From Candidatus Uhrbacteria bacterium (GTDB taxonomy: Bacteria; Patescibacteriota; Patescibacteriia; 2-12-FULL-60-25): DNA of 64,000 bases. This document shows positions 1 through 8,805 of the stretch, piece by piece; the first letter of the stretch is position 1; every line of letters starts with the position of its first letter. A model generated the notes under the pieces. That model was not told the origin of the DNA, did no database searches, and was given only the letters and a program-made list of their open reading frames with translations. Position numbers and translations under genes: made by a program. The DNA is taken from contig QEVR01000001.1 in NCBI GenBank assembly GCA_003576745.1, forward strand, positions 368,180-432,179. The letters run 5' to 3'.

Positions 1-677
1 CCGAATATCAGGATGCGGGCTCCGTCAACCGAATGATCGGCGCGCCGGGAGACGAGCGCGGGGGATTCCTCACCGAAGCGGTTCGGAGGAATCCGTTCTC
101 CATCGTCCTTTTGGACGAAATCGAAAAAGCGCATCCGGATATCCTTAATTTGTTTTTGCAGGTGATGGACGACGGGCGGCTGACAGACGGCGTGGGGCGG
201 ACCGTCGATTTTACGAATGTTGTTCTTATCGCTACCTCGAATGCGGGGACGCAATTTATCCAGGACGAAGTTCAGAAGGGGACGGATACGTCGCAGATCA
301 GAATGATGCTTTTAGAACGTGAATTGAAAGGGATATTCCGTCCGGAATTCCTAAACAGATTCGACGCCATTATCGTCTTTACCCCGCTTACGCCGGATGA
401 CGTAGAGCGAATCGCGTGGCTCTTGCTGAAAAAGATTGAGGCTCGTTTGGCGGAAAAGGGCATTCTGTTCCGCGCGGACGATGCGGCGGTAGAGGCGCTC
501 GCGCGCTCCGGCTACGATCCATTGTTCGGCGCCCGCCCCCTCCGCCGGGTTATGCAAGACCGGGTGGAGAATCAATTGGCAGACCTGATTTTACGTGGCA
601 GTGTTTCGCGACGGGATACGATCGCTCTTGGCGCAGACGGAACGCTCACGGTTGAAAAGGCGGCGCCCATCGCGTAG
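1..677 (+). CDS. ClpC/ClpB-type AAA+ unfoldase, C-terminal part (5' end outside window)
   Basis: Open from the window edge (frame starting at base 3) to TAG. It is the second ATPase domain of a Clp/Hsp100 unfoldase. The Walker B region reads VLLDEIEKAHPD, followed by DDGRLTDGVGRTVDF, the sensor-1 stretch ATSNAG and the arginine-finger stretch FRPEFLNRFD. The C-terminal D2-small domain carries GYDPLFGARPLRRV. Family members use ATP to thread proteins into ClpP or out of aggregates. Odd point: the D2 pore loop, normally a GYVGY-type sequence after IGAP, is replaced by the shorter IGAPGDERGGF, so the usual aromatic gripping residue is missing. ClpC or ClpB cannot be decided without the N-terminus. 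The mosaic repeat begins directly after the stop. Confidence 0.9.
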   Translation, partial: EYQDAGSVNRMIGAPGDERGGFLTEAVRRNPFSIVLLDEIEKAHPDILNLFLQVMDDGRLTDGVGRTVDFTNVVLIATSNAGTQFIQDEVQKGTDTSQIRMMLLERELKGIFRPEFLNRFDAIIVFTPLTPDDVERIAWLLLKKIEARLAEKGILFRADDAAVEALARSGYDPLFGARPLRRVMQDRVENQLADLILRGSVSRRDTIALGADGTLTVEKAAPIA

Positions 678-948
678 GAAGTTACGTAGGACGTAGTTGC
701 GTAGAGCGCGGAAGAGGACGTAGGTCGTGAGTCATGGGTTATGGGCCGCGCGCCCTTTCTCTGTACCCATCAGTTCTAGGGTTTCAGGGTTCCAGAGTTC
801 TGGAGTTTCTCTTTACGCAGCCCTAGAACCCTAAAACTCTGGAACTCTTGAACGGCTCCATTGCCAATAGCTAAAAGCTCCCATCTACAATCTTCCTCAT
901 AATCCATAACTCATAACCTGTTTCCAATTCCTAATTGCCAATAGTTTC
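678..948 (+). repeat. Mosaic palindromic intergenic repeat, copy 1
   Basis: No gene. It starts at the clp stop codon with ACGTAGGACGTAGTTGCGTAG words, then a GTCGTGAGTCATGGG word. A long imperfect hairpin follows at about 772-855, whose arms read TCTAGGGTTTCAGGGTTCCA and, on the other side, CTAGAACCCTAAAACTCTGG. It closes with TTGCCAATAGCTAAAAGCTC and CCATAACTCATAACC words and ends a few bases before the next start codon. The same words recur in most gaps of this window. Confidence 0.85.
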
Positions 949-2019
949 ATGGCTCCCCTTGAATACGCACTTACGCCCATCGTGATCATTTCGATCGCGT
1001 GTTCGGTATTGCTTACGCCGGTTGTTCGGAAGCTCGCGGTCCGAAAAAACGTAATTGATCAGCCGAAAGGAGGAAGGAAAATTCATGTACAACCCACGGC
1101 GCTTTGGGGAGGGCTGGCGACGGGCATTACGATTCTGGTCGTACTTGCCCTACTCCTCCCGTATGCACAGGGTACGGAACTTCGTGCCGGCCAGGTGATT
1201 GGTTTTATGATCGGCATCGCTATTCTTATTGCGGGAGGCTTGTTGGACGATGCGTATGATCTTCCGCCGAGGTTGCAAATTCTTGCGCCGATCCTTGCTT
1301 CGATCGCGATCGTCGTTTCCGGCAGCGGCATTGTCCAGGTTACCAATCCGTTCGGTCCCGGCGCATTTTCGCTCGTATGGACGCAATGGAATATCGGACA
1401 GATTCTGACCATCTCGTTTCCGGCGGACCTCATTACGATCCTGTGGCTCCTTGTCGTAACCTATGCCATGAAATTTTTAGACGGTTTGGACGGGCTCGTC
1501 GCCGGCATGACGGCCATTGGCGGCGCGCTCATCGCGGCCTTGGCCGGTTCGCAGGCATATTTTCAACCGCTTGTCGCCGTGATGGCTCTTGCCATCGCGG
1601 GCGCGCATTTGGGATTCCTTCCGTATAACAGGCAGGGATCTATGTTCCTCGGCGAGGCGGGAAGCACCATTGCAGGCTTTAGCCTTGGCGTCCTCGCGGT
1701 CATTTCCGGAGCAAAACTCGCGACGGCCGCCGCCGCACTCGGCGTGCCGCTCGTCGATATCGGCCTTGTTGTCATCGGCAGGCTTGTTCGCGGCGTGTCG
1801 CCGTTCCGCGGCGATGCGACGCATTTGCATTTTCGCCTGTTACAGGCGGGAATGAGCCAGCGGAACGCCGTGCGCGCCCTTTGGGGCATTGCGCTCGTCT
1901 TTGGCCTCCTCGCGCTTACCCTGCAGACGCAAGGAAAAATATTCCTGCTTTTCGGCCTCGTCTTTCTTACGCTCACGATTTCGTTCATCGCGTATCTGCG
2001 CGCGAACAGAAAAGTATGA
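949..2019 (+). CDS. Undecaprenyl-phosphate sugar-1-phosphate transferase, WecA/TagO type
   Basis: 356 aa polytopic membrane protein of the MraY/WecA glycosyltransferase-4 family. These enzymes move a sugar-1-phosphate from a UDP-sugar to undecaprenyl phosphate, starting a surface glycan. Seen: about ten hydrophobic segments, the Asp pair in GGLLDDAYDLPPR (Mg and substrate site), KFLDGLDGLVAG in place of the usual NxxDGLDGL, and DATHLHFRLL in place of HIHHRLL. It lacks the MraY-specific HHH loop, which the separate MraY gene at 60491 has, so I favour the WecA/TagO branch. The exact sugar is unknown. The stop overlaps the next start (ATGA), indicating cotranslation. Polysaccharide genes at 34.8-40.9 and 50.6-53.6 kb are its likely partners. 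Confidence 0.85.
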   Translation: MAPLEYALTPIVIISIACSVLLTPVVRKLAVRKNVIDQPKGGRKIHVQPTALWGGLATGITILVVLALLLPYAQGTELRAGQVIGFMIGIAILIAGGLLDDAYDLPPRLQILAPILASIAIVVSGSGIVQVTNPFGPGAFSLVWTQWNIGQILTISFPADLITILWLLVVTYAMKFLDGLDGLVAGMTAIGGALIAALAGSQAYFQPLVAVMALAIAGAHLGFLPYNRQGSMFLGEAGSTIAGFSLGVLAVISGAKLATAAAALGVPLVDIGLVVIGRLVRGVSPFRGDATHLHFRLLQAGMSQRNAVRALWGIALVFGLLALTLQTQGKIFLLFGLVFLTLTISFIAYLRANRKV

Positions 2020-2573
2020 CGGACTTTTCACGATTACGGCAATTCCCCCCCGCGTCATTTCCTGCGCGTATCATGGCGGGTGTCTTGATCCTCGCCGTTG
2101 CGGGATGGCTCGTTTGGATATCGCTGCCAATGAGGCGTTCTGTTCAGGATCCGTTTCCGTCCGCAGGGCTGGAGACTGCGGTCATTGACGTGAAAGGCCA
2201 TCGCGTAACGGTTGAGCTCGCGACGACGCCGGAAACTCAGGAAACCGGGCTCTCATACCGCGAATCCCTGCCCGACGACCACGGCATGTTATTTATATTC
2301 CCGAAGGCTACAAACCAGGTTTTTTGGATGAATGGCATGCGTTTTCCGCTCGATATAGTATTTTTGCGTAATGGAACGGTCATACACATCGCCGCAGACG
2401 TTCCAGCGCCGGGCGACGGATCGCCGCGCATCGTGACGTCGGTGGAACCTTCCGACATGGTTCTGGAACTGAATGCCGCCGCAGCGGCTGCATATGGCCT
2501 TCAGGTTGGGGACGTAATTGGTGTGCCCGACGGCGCTGCGCGCGGATCTGTTGAATTGCAAAATTTCCCATGA
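2016..2573 (+). CDS. DUF192 family membrane-anchored protein
   Basis: 185 aa. The start ATG at 2016 overlaps the TGA of the upstream gene, a better choice than in-frame starts deeper inside that gene. Residues about 20-36 (MAGVLILAVAGWLVWISL) form one N-terminal membrane anchor, so the rest lies outside the membrane. The DUF192 fold signature is clear: VTVELATTPETQETGLSYR, then GMLFIFPKATNQVFWMNGMR, FPLDIVFL and a C-terminal stretch ending VGDVIGV. The family is widespread and secreted or lipid-anchored, with no settled biochemical role. Here it is translationally coupled to the WecA-like transferase and followed 17 nt later by murC, which suggests an envelope role only by neighbourhood. Confidence 0.85.
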   Translation: MTDFSRLRQFPPASFPARIMAGVLILAVAGWLVWISLPMRRSVQDPFPSAGLETAVIDVKGHRVTVELATTPETQETGLSYRESLPDDHGMLFIFPKATNQVFWMNGMRFPLDIVFLRNGTVIHIAADVPAPGDGSPRIVTSVEPSDMVLELNAAAAAAYGLQVGDVIGVPDGAARGSVELQNFP

Positions 2574-2590
2574 ACCGTTAGGTTTCTCCC

Positions 2591-4000
2591 ATGGTTGACA
2601 AACGCGTCCACTGTATTGGTATCGGCGGCATCCACGTTTCCGCTGTGGCAAAGCTCCTGAACAGCAGGGGTGTGCTTGTGAGCGGGAGCGATGCCGTTGA
2701 GAATGAGCACGTTCGGGAGCTTCGGGCGCTCGGCATTCAGGTCGCCATCGGCCACGCGGCGTCGAATATTCCGGAAGGAACAGGTACCGTTGTATACAGC
2801 GATGCCGTTCCGGAAACGAACCCGGAACGAATGGAAGCGGCAGCGAGAGGCATCGAGCAATGTCATTCGCACCAGTTTCTGGGAAATCTGTTTCTTGACG
2901 CACGGCAGGTGGTAATCACCGGAACGCATGGGAAAAGCACGACCACGGCAATGGTGGGGACGCTGCTCATTGCCGCCGGTGAAGATCCGACCGTCGTCGT
3001 CGGCACAAAGGTTCCTTCCTTCTCTGGCGGAAACCTTCACATCGGCGGCAGCAATCTCCTTGTTGTCGAAGGGGATGAATATCGGTCGCATGTGCTGTCC
3101 TATCATCCAAATGTCCTCGTCATCACGAATATCGAGCATGACCACCCCGATGTTTTTCCGAACCTTTCGGCATATACGGATCTGTTCCGCAAGGTTATGG
3201 ACCAGATCCGCGAACAAGGGGTGCTCATCTATGAATGCGATGATGAACATGCGCGCGAGCTCGTGGAGTCGCAAAGGGAATCGCTCCGCGCGCGCGAAAT
3301 CCGCGTCATCTCCGTCGGACAGGAGTCCGGCGATGTTCAGTTCAGTCAGCCGCATGTGCAGAACGGCCGCTGGTGCTCGCGCATGCGGCAGGGCGATCGC
3401 GACCTTCAGCTCGCGGTTAGGGTTCCCGGGGAAATGAATATGCGGAATGCGGCGCTTGCCGCGGCCGTTTCCTGGAATTGGACATCCGAGATAGACAGCA
3501 CGATTATCTCAGGCTCGCTCGGCGAATTTCCCGGCTGCTGGCGTCGATTCGAATATGTATGCGATTGGAACGGCGTCCGGATTATTTCGGATTACGCGCA
3601 TCATCCCACGGAGGTCGCGGAAACCCTCAAAGCCGCCAAGGCGGCATTCCCGCAATCGCGCATCATCCTTTGTTTCCAGCCGCATCAGCACAGTCGCACG
3701 AAAGGATTGTTTGACGCTTTTCTTCCGGCATTTGACGGCGCGGATGTTCTCATCCTCGCGGAAATTTATGATGTTCCGGGTAGGGAAGCGGCGGAAGACG
3801 CTGATGTTTCTTCGGAACAGCTGCTGACGGAAATCGCTAAACGCGATACCGTCAAATGCATCACGCGGGAGCTTGTCTATGCAAAAAATCCAACCGTCGC
3901 GGAGCGTCTTGTACGAGAACGGGCGAAAGAAGGTGACCTCGTTCTCATCATGGGAGCGGGGGACATCGATGCGGTAGCGAGGCAGCTTTGTATGGAATGA
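2591..4000 (+). CDS. murC: UDP-N-acetylmuramate--L-alanine ligase
   Basis: 469 aa, normal length. MurC adds L-alanine to UDP-MurNAc with ATP, the first step of the peptidoglycan stem peptide, in the cytoplasm. Seen: N-terminal nucleotide-binding loop CIGIGGIHVSAVAKLL, SGSD, the ATP loop VITGTHGKSTTTAMVG at about residues 107-122, EGDEYRSHVL, ITNIEHDHPD, DYAHHPTEV and the FQPHQHSRT stretch. The first loop reads GGIHVSA where most MurC have GGIGMSG, a conservative change in the UDP-binding part. It follows the DUF192 gene after 17 nt and has no clear Shine-Dalgarno. In the same precursor pathway: murB (4209), mraY (60491), murG (62708). Confidence 0.96.
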   Translation: MVDKRVHCIGIGGIHVSAVAKLLNSRGVLVSGSDAVENEHVRELRALGIQVAIGHAASNIPEGTGTVVYSDAVPETNPERMEAAARGIEQCHSHQFLGNLFLDARQVVITGTHGKSTTTAMVGTLLIAAGEDPTVVVGTKVPSFSGGNLHIGGSNLLVVEGDEYRSHVLSYHPNVLVITNIEHDHPDVFPNLSAYTDLFRKVMDQIREQGVLIYECDDEHARELVESQRESLRAREIRVISVGQESGDVQFSQPHVQNGRWCSRMRQGDRDLQLAVRVPGEMNMRNAALAAAVSWNWTSEIDSTIISGSLGEFPGCWRRFEYVCDWNGVRIISDYAHHPTEVAETLKAAKAAFPQSRIILCFQPHQHSRTKGLFDAFLPAFDGADVLILAEIYDVPGREAAEDADVSSEQLLTEIAKRDTVKCITRELVYAKNPTVAERLVRERAKEGDLVLIMGAGDIDAVARQLCME

Positions 4001-4208
4001 CGGGACAGGAAGTAGGGAGTATGGTTGCGTAGTACGTAGGACATAGTTGCGTAGGGGGAGTATATTTCTACCCGAACCCTTTGCCCTAGGTCTGTAGGAT
4101 CGTAGGTCCGTAAGACCGTAGGTTTGTAGGATATGCTGTTCATCCTAAACCCGATCCCCGTTCCCTTTGCCTTTTGTCCTTAGCCCCCGGGTTCGTAACC
4201 AACGACGC
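4001..4208 (+). repeat. Mosaic palindromic intergenic repeat, copy 2
   Basis: Starts at the murC stop with GGAAGTAGGGAGTATGG, then GCGTAGTACGTAGGACATAG words. A core hairpin of the type TAGGGGGAG...TTTCTACCC lies near 4051-4073. CCCTTTGCCC words and a block of GTAGGTCCGTAAGACC words follow. Bases 4089-4120 are identical over 32 nt to 46892-46923, some 43 kb away. Confidence 0.85.
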
Positions 4209-5195
4209 ATGACTCCTCTTTCAGACGAACAGATTGCATTTGTGCAGGGCGCGCTTCCCGGCGTCATTTTGCATGAGGCTATGTCGAAGCATACGAATTT
4301 TCGACTTGGAGGACCTGCGGCATTGTATGTCGTTGCGTCGAGTTCGGATGGACTGCTTACCGCGGTCCAAACGGCATTGCAGGCGGGGATTCCGTTCTAT
4401 GTATTCGGAGGAGGTTCAAATATCCTCGTTTCTGACGATGGGTATAAAGGCCTGATGATCCAGGCGGCGAATCGGGAGATGTCTATTCACGAAAACCGAG
4501 TGAAATGCGAATCCGGCGTCATTACGGCGTTTGTGGCGCGGAAATCGGCGGAGGCCGGCCTCTCCGGCTTTGAGTGGGCCGTGGGCGTGCCGGGGACCAT
4601 CGGGGGCGCGGTCTATGGCAATGCGGGATGTTTCGGCGGGGAAATAAAGGATGTCGTCGCAACGGTCGATGCGTATCGTTTGTCGGACGGGAGTCGCATG
4701 GAATATCCGAATGCGGCATGCGCATTCGGATACCGAGATTCTCTTTTTAAACACGAACCGCATGTCATCCTCGGATGTACGCTCACGCTTCAGCCGGGGG
4801 ATACGGACGCTGCAATGCGAACATTGAACGAGATCAATGCCCGGCGCAAAGCAAAACAGCCGCTTGCGGAAGCAAGCGCCGGGTGCATGTTTAAGAATTT
4901 CGATTTCCGTGATGAATCAGAGCTGAAAGCGCTCAGACGCAATTCCGACATTCCACAGGGCATGATCGAAGCCAAACGCCTATCCGCGGGATGGCTCGTG
5001 GACCAAGCGGGGCTGCTTGGAAAAACCATGGGAAACATTAAAGTAAGCGACAAACACGGAAATTTTATTATCAATACCGGCGGTGGCAGGGCACAGGATG
5101 TGGTCGCGATGACATCGCTCGTAAAAATGAAGATCCGCGACGAATTCGGCATCATGCTGGAAGACGAGGTTCAGCTGGTGGGTTTTGGGGAGTAG
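4209..5195 (+). CDS. murB: UDP-N-acetylenolpyruvoylglucosamine reductase
   Basis: 328 aa flavoenzyme that reduces UDP-GlcNAc-enolpyruvate to UDP-MurNAc with NADPH, giving the MurC substrate. Seen: FAD-binding stretches FRLGGPAALYV and YVFGGGSNILVSD, the core GFEWAVGVPGTIGGAVYGNAG, then FGYRDSLFK and the C-terminal domain with IPQGMIEAKRLSAGWLVDQAG. The usual serine of the AGSxFKNP catalytic motif is cysteine here (AGCMFKNF); cysteine can in principle donate the proton. The YRDSLFK stretch and overall length suggest the short (type II-like) form. Start: ATG 4209 begins the family-like N-terminus MTPLSDEQ; an upstream in-frame ATG would translate repeat sequence. The stop codon lies inside the next repeat (GGGGAGTAGGGGAG). 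Confidence 0.95.
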   Translation: MTPLSDEQIAFVQGALPGVILHEAMSKHTNFRLGGPAALYVVASSSDGLLTAVQTALQAGIPFYVFGGGSNILVSDDGYKGLMIQAANREMSIHENRVKCESGVITAFVARKSAEAGLSGFEWAVGVPGTIGGAVYGNAGCFGGEIKDVVATVDAYRLSDGSRMEYPNAACAFGYRDSLFKHEPHVILGCTLTLQPGDTDAAMRTLNEINARRKAKQPLAEASAGCMFKNFDFRDESELKALRRNSDIPQGMIEAKRLSAGWLVDQAGLLGKTMGNIKVSDKHGNFIINTGGGRAQDVVAMTSLVKMKIRDEFGIMLEDEVQLVGFGE

Positions 5196-5427
5196 GGGAG
5201 AGTACGTAGTTGTGTATAGGACGTAGTTGCGTAGGGGGGACATAATTCTCCCCGAACACCGTAACCAGTAACCAATAACCCGTAACCCGATCCTCATTCC
5301 CTTTGTCCTTATCCCTCTTTCTCCAATTGCCAGTTGGTCCAAGCTGCAATCTTCCCTGTAACCATAGCTCCAAGGCTCCCCAGATTGAGCATGGTTTCAC
5401 GCCCTTTACTCTCCACCTTTCGTCCTC
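5196..5427 (+). repeat. Mosaic palindromic intergenic repeat, copy 3
   Basis: Begins at the murB stop (GTAGGGGAGAGTACGTAG), then GTTGTGTATAGGACGTAGTT words. A core hairpin follows at about 5234-5253 (GGGGGGA, loop, TTCTCCCC). ACCGTAACCAGTAACC and CCGTAACCCG words, a CCCTTTGTCCTTATCCC word and TTGCCAGTTGG words complete it. It fills the gap up to the hpf promoter region. Confidence 0.85.
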
Positions 5428-5433
5428 TACTAT
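5428..5433 (+). promoter_or_regulatory. Candidate -10 box TACTAT of hpf
   Basis: TACTAT lies 8 nt before the hpf ATG with no Shine-Dalgarno between, so transcription would start at or within a few bases of the start codon. No convincing -35 was seen. Confidence 0.4.
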
Positions 5434-5441
5434 TGAAATGT

Positions 5442-5744
5442 ATGTATATCAATATTCAACCCAAATCCATGGAGCTAACGGATGCGGTAAAGAGCTATTG
5501 CGAAGAAAAATTTCACATGCTGGAAAAGTATTACGACCATATCGAGGAAATCAATTGTGAGCTTGGAATGACCTCGCGGAAGCACAATAAAGGTTCCATC
5601 TATACCTGCACGGGACACCTTTTTGTCCCGGGAAAGGACTTTTACGTGGAAAAGCAGGAAGAGGATTTATATAAAGCGATCGATAAAGTAAAAGACCATT
5701 TACAGGAAATGCTCGTCGACTGGAAAGAGAAGAAACGGGGATAG
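5442..5744 (+). CDS. hpf: Ribosome hibernation factor HPF/RaiA family (short form)
   Basis: 100 aa, single-domain length. Family members bind the 30S decoding centre and put 70S ribosomes into an inactive state in starvation. Seen: MYINIQPKSMELTDAVKSY (first strand and helix), HIEEINCELGMTSRKHNKG, HLFVPGKDFYVEKQEEDLY and AIDKVKDHLQEML, the beta-alpha-beta-beta-beta-alpha order of the family. It lacks the C-terminal dimerisation domain of long HPF. The start at 5442 removes an upstream extension that would be translated repeat. The C-terminal tail KEKKRG and its stop run into the next repeat (CGGGGATAGCGGGGAG). It probably has its own leaderless transcript. Confidence 0.9.
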   Translation: MYINIQPKSMELTDAVKSYCEEKFHMLEKYYDHIEEINCELGMTSRKHNKGSIYTCTGHLFVPGKDFYVEKQEEDLYKAIDKVKDHLQEMLVDWKEKKRG

Positions 5745-6053
5745 CGGGGAGCTTGCCATTGGAAGTTTTTTCGTTTTTGGTTATTGGATATTGGTTTTTT
5801 GTTATTGCAATTGGTACTGGAGCCGTTCTCGTGTTCCAGAGTTCCAGGGTTGGAGGAGAGAAACTCTAGAACTCTGGAACCCTGAAATCCTCGAACTGGT
5901 GAGTAAAGAGAAAGGGTGCACGACCCATAACCTTACTCCCCTATTTGAACATTTTACGACGCAAGTTGAGGAATATATCGAGTTGCGTCTATGAGAGATA
6001 AAAATCCTTTTTTAAGCCAAAAATGAGTATAGTTCTCTCCCCTGCTCCCCTGA
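5745..6053 (+). repeat. Mosaic palindromic intergenic repeat, copy 4 (hairpin subtype)
   Basis: No convincing gene. After the hpf stop come GGTTATTGGATATTGG words, then an imperfect hairpin at about 5830-5885 with arms TCCAGAGTTCCAGGGTT and, on the other side, CTAGAACTCTGGAACCCTG. This is the same word type as in copy 1. A short AT-richer tail leads to the secA promoter. Confidence 0.8.
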
Positions 6054-6082
6054 TTGCGGATTTATCTGACTTCGGCTAAGAT
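6054..6082 (+). promoter_or_regulatory. secA promoter (TTGCGG-17-TAAGAT)
   Basis: -35 TTGCGG at 6054-6059, a 17 nt spacer and -10 TAAGAT at 6077-6082. The secA ATG lies 13 nt further on, so the leader is about 6 nt and no Shine-Dalgarno fits. The promoter also argues against an upstream in-frame TTG start, which would sit inside the -35. Confidence 0.7.
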
Positions 6083-6095
6083 TCGGCCATTATCT

Positions 6096-8804
6096 ATGGG
6101 AATCCTGACCGCAATCATGGGCGACCCGAATGCCCGGGAAATCAAGAAAATGCAGCCCATCGTGGACCGGGTGAATGCTCATGAAGCGGATTGCATTTCC
6201 CTGACCGACGAACAGATTCGTGAAAAAACATCTGCGTTTAAGGAGCGGCTGGCTCAGGGAGAAACGCTGGACGATCTTCTTCCGGAAGCATTTGCGCTAG
6301 CGCGCGAGGTCAGCAAGCGAAAACTCGGCCAACGCCAATACGATGTCCAGCTTGTTGGCGGCATTGCTCTGCACCGCGGGATGATTGCAGAAATGAGAAC
6401 CGGCGAGGGAAAAACGCTTACGGCAGTGGGGCCTGTCTATTTGAATGCGCTTACCGGCAAGGGCGTGCATGTTGTGACGGTAAATGATTATCTCGCCCGG
6501 CGCGATACGGCGTGGATGGGGCAGATTTATCATGCCTTGGGGTTAAGCATTGGCTGTATCCAACATGAGAGCGGGTATCTGTACGACCCGGACTTCAAGC
6601 GCGAACCGGAACATGATGAGGAGCGCGATACAACCGGGTCATTCCGCGTGGACATGGATTATCTGCGTCCCGTTTCGAGAAAGGAGGCCTATGCGGCGGA
6701 TATCACGTATGGCACGAATAATGAATTCGGATTCGATTATTTGCGCGACAACATGGTTCACCGGCTGGAGGACATGGTCCAGCGCGATCTGCATTTCGCG
6801 ATCATCGACGAAGTTGACTCCATCCTTATCGACGAAGCGCGGACGCCGCTCATTATCAGCGGGCCGGCGAGCGAACCCGCGGAATTGTATTACCGTTTTG
6901 CAGAATTAGTCCCGCGGCTGAATGCGGAAGAGGACTACAAAATCGACGAAAAACAGCGAGCGGCCACGCTCACGGAAAGCGGCATCGTGAAAATGGAACA
7001 GTGGCTGAACGTGGAAAATCTGTATACCGCCGGCGGCATGCGCATGGTGCATCATTTGGAACAGGCATTGCGCGCGCATGCATTGTACCGGCGAGACAAG
7101 GATTATGTCGTGCGCAACGGCGAGGTTGTGATCGTGGATGAGTTTACCGGCCGGTTAATGGAAGGTCGTCGTTATAGCGAGGGTCTCCATCAAGCGATCG
7201 AGGCGAAGGAACATGTCACGATTCAGCGCGAATCCATAACGCTTGCAACGATTACGTTTCAGAACTTTTTCCGCATGTACGGCAAGCTCGCCGGCATGAC
7301 CGGAACGGCGGAAACGGAGGCGGAAGAATTCCATAAAATTTATAAACTGGAAGTGCTCGTCATCCCACCCAATAAGCCTATCCAGCGAAAGGATCTTCCG
7401 GACCGCGTGTATAAGACGGAAATGGGAAAATTTCAGGCCGTTATAGCCGACATCAAGGAGAGGCAGAAACTCGGGCAGCCTGTGCTTGTCGGAACGGCTT
7501 CAATTGAAAAGAACGAATTGCTATCCGCCCTGCTGTCGGAAGCAAGCGTTCCGCATGAAATGCTGAATGCGAAGAATCATGAAAAGGAAGGCAATATCAT
7601 CGCGCAGGCCGGCCGAAAGGGAGCCGTGACGATTGCGACGAACATGGCCGGACGCGGTGTGGACATCGTTTTAGGCGGAAACCCGCCAAATCCAAGCGAC
7701 GCCGAGGAGGTCAGGCGTCTGGGGGGGCTGCATGTTATGGGTACGGAACGGCATGAATCGCGCCGTATCGACAACCAGCTGCGCGGACGATGCGGCCGTC
7801 AGGGAGATCCGGGATCGACGCAGTTTTATTTGAGCACGGAGGATGATCTCATGCGTATTTTTTCCAGTGATCGCATGAAGAACATGATGCAGACCCTCAA
7901 GGTTCCGGAAGACATGCCGATCGAGCATTCCGTGCTGTCGCGCGCCATCGAATCCGCGCAGAAGCGGGTGGAAGGCCATAACTTCGATATCCGGAAGCAC
8001 CTGCTTGAATACGACGATGTCATTAATAAGCATCGGCAGGTCATCTATACCAAGCGCAAAGATCTTCTCGAAGCGTCTCGGAAGGCGAGCCAGGAAGGGG
8101 AGCGGCCGATTAAGGACATGATTCTGGAGGTGTTGGAACAGGAAATTGAACAGATCGTGACCATCCATACAGCATCGGAGGATCCGAAGGAGTGGGATTT
8201 GAAAGTTATAGAGGATAATGTTTCTGCCATTCTGCCGCAGGGATTCGACGTGAAGGGACGGTTGAATATCATCAGGACCGAGGCGGAAGGCAAGCTGGAT
8301 CTGGCGGAGCGGCGGACGCATCTGATCGAAAGCATCATGAATCTCATGCGGGAGGCCTATGCGAAGCTTGAGTCCGATATCGGCGATCCGTCCATTCAGA
8401 ACGAGGTGGAAAAGATCATCTATCTCCGCGCGATAGATGATGCGTGGATCGGACACCTGGAAGCCATCGGACATCTGCGGCACGGCATCGGCCTGCAGGG
8501 TTATGGCCAGCGCGACCCGCTCGTGGAGTACAAAAAAGAAGCCTATCGCCTATTCAATGAACTTTTGTATCTTATCGGCCATCAGGTATCGCAGATGATT
8601 TTTCGCGTACAAATAAACCGCCAGGCCGCTGAACGGCAGATTCACCAGGATGAAACGGCGCGGACGGGATTAACATTGAGCGGGCCAGCGAAACAGCAGG
8701 GAGATTCGGGAGTTGGCGGAGGGCAGGCGCTTTCAAAAGTCGGACGCAATGATCCCTGTCCCTGCGGGAGCGGGAAAAAGTATAAGAAGTGCCACGGGAA
8801 ATAA
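6096..8804 (+). CDS. secA: Preprotein translocase ATPase SecA
   Basis: 902 aa, full length. The motor drives unfolded preproteins through SecYEG with ATP. Seen: Walker A MRTGEGKTLTA at about residues 102-112, the VTVNDYLARRD stretch, DEVDSILIDEARTPLIISG, the preprotein cross-linking domain, LVGTASIEKNE, TNMAGRGVDI and GGLHVMGTERHESRRIDNQL-type second-ATPase motifs. It ends with a complete zinc-binding tail, NDPCPCGSGKKYKKCHGK. The start at 6096 (MGILTAIMGDPN) fits the promoter spacing. The DUF1653 gene begins 1 nt after the stop. SecD and SecF at 16.1-19.1 kb act on the same channel. Confidence 0.97.
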   Translation: MGILTAIMGDPNAREIKKMQPIVDRVNAHEADCISLTDEQIREKTSAFKERLAQGETLDDLLPEAFALAREVSKRKLGQRQYDVQLVGGIALHRGMIAEMRTGEGKTLTAVGPVYLNALTGKGVHVVTVNDYLARRDTAWMGQIYHALGLSIGCIQHESGYLYDPDFKREPEHDEERDTTGSFRVDMDYLRPVSRKEAYAADITYGTNNEFGFDYLRDNMVHRLEDMVQRDLHFAIIDEVDSILIDEARTPLIISGPASEPAELYYRFAELVPRLNAEEDYKIDEKQRAATLTESGIVKMEQWLNVENLYTAGGMRMVHHLEQALRAHALYRRDKDYVVRNGEVVIVDEFTGRLMEGRRYSEGLHQAIEAKEHVTIQRESITLATITFQNFFRMYGKLAGMTGTAETEAEEFHKIYKLEVLVIPPNKPIQRKDLPDRVYKTEMGKFQAVIADIKERQKLGQPVLVGTASIEKNELLSALLSEASVPHEMLNAKNHEKEGNIIAQAGRKGAVTIATNMAGRGVDIVLGGNPPNPSDAEEVRRLGGLHVMGTERHESRRIDNQLRGRCGRQGDPGSTQFYLSTEDDLMRIFSSDRMKNMMQTLKVPEDMPIEHSVLSRAIESAQKRVEGHNFDIRKHLLEYDDVINKHRQVIYTKRKDLLEASRKASQEGERPIKDMILEVLEQEIEQIVTIHTASEDPKEWDLKVIEDNVSAILPQGFDVKGRLNIIRTEAEGKLDLAERRTHLIESIMNLMREAYAKLESDIGDPSIQNEVEKIIYLRAIDDAWIGHLEAIGHLRHGIGLQGYGQRDPLVEYKKEAYRLFNELLYLIGHQVSQMIFRVQINRQAAERQIHQDETARTGLTLSGPAKQQGDSGVGGGQALSKVGRNDPCPCGSGKKYKKCHGK

Positions 8805-8805
8805 C

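Noticed and set aside
678..948. The mosaic repeats as a CRISPR array or satellite
   Set aside because: No constant repeat with unique spacers of fixed size; words vary in sequence and spacing and are arranged as mirrored arms.
5791..5994. A 67-codon open frame on the plus strand between hpf and secA
   Set aside because: It consists of repeat words (GGAACCCTGAAATCC and similar), has no ribosome site or -10 and gives a Trp/Leu/Glu-rich sequence without family.
6054..6095. TTG start giving SecA 14 extra residues
   Set aside because: The TTG is part of the -35 box of the likely secA promoter and the extra residues do not fit the SecA N-terminus.
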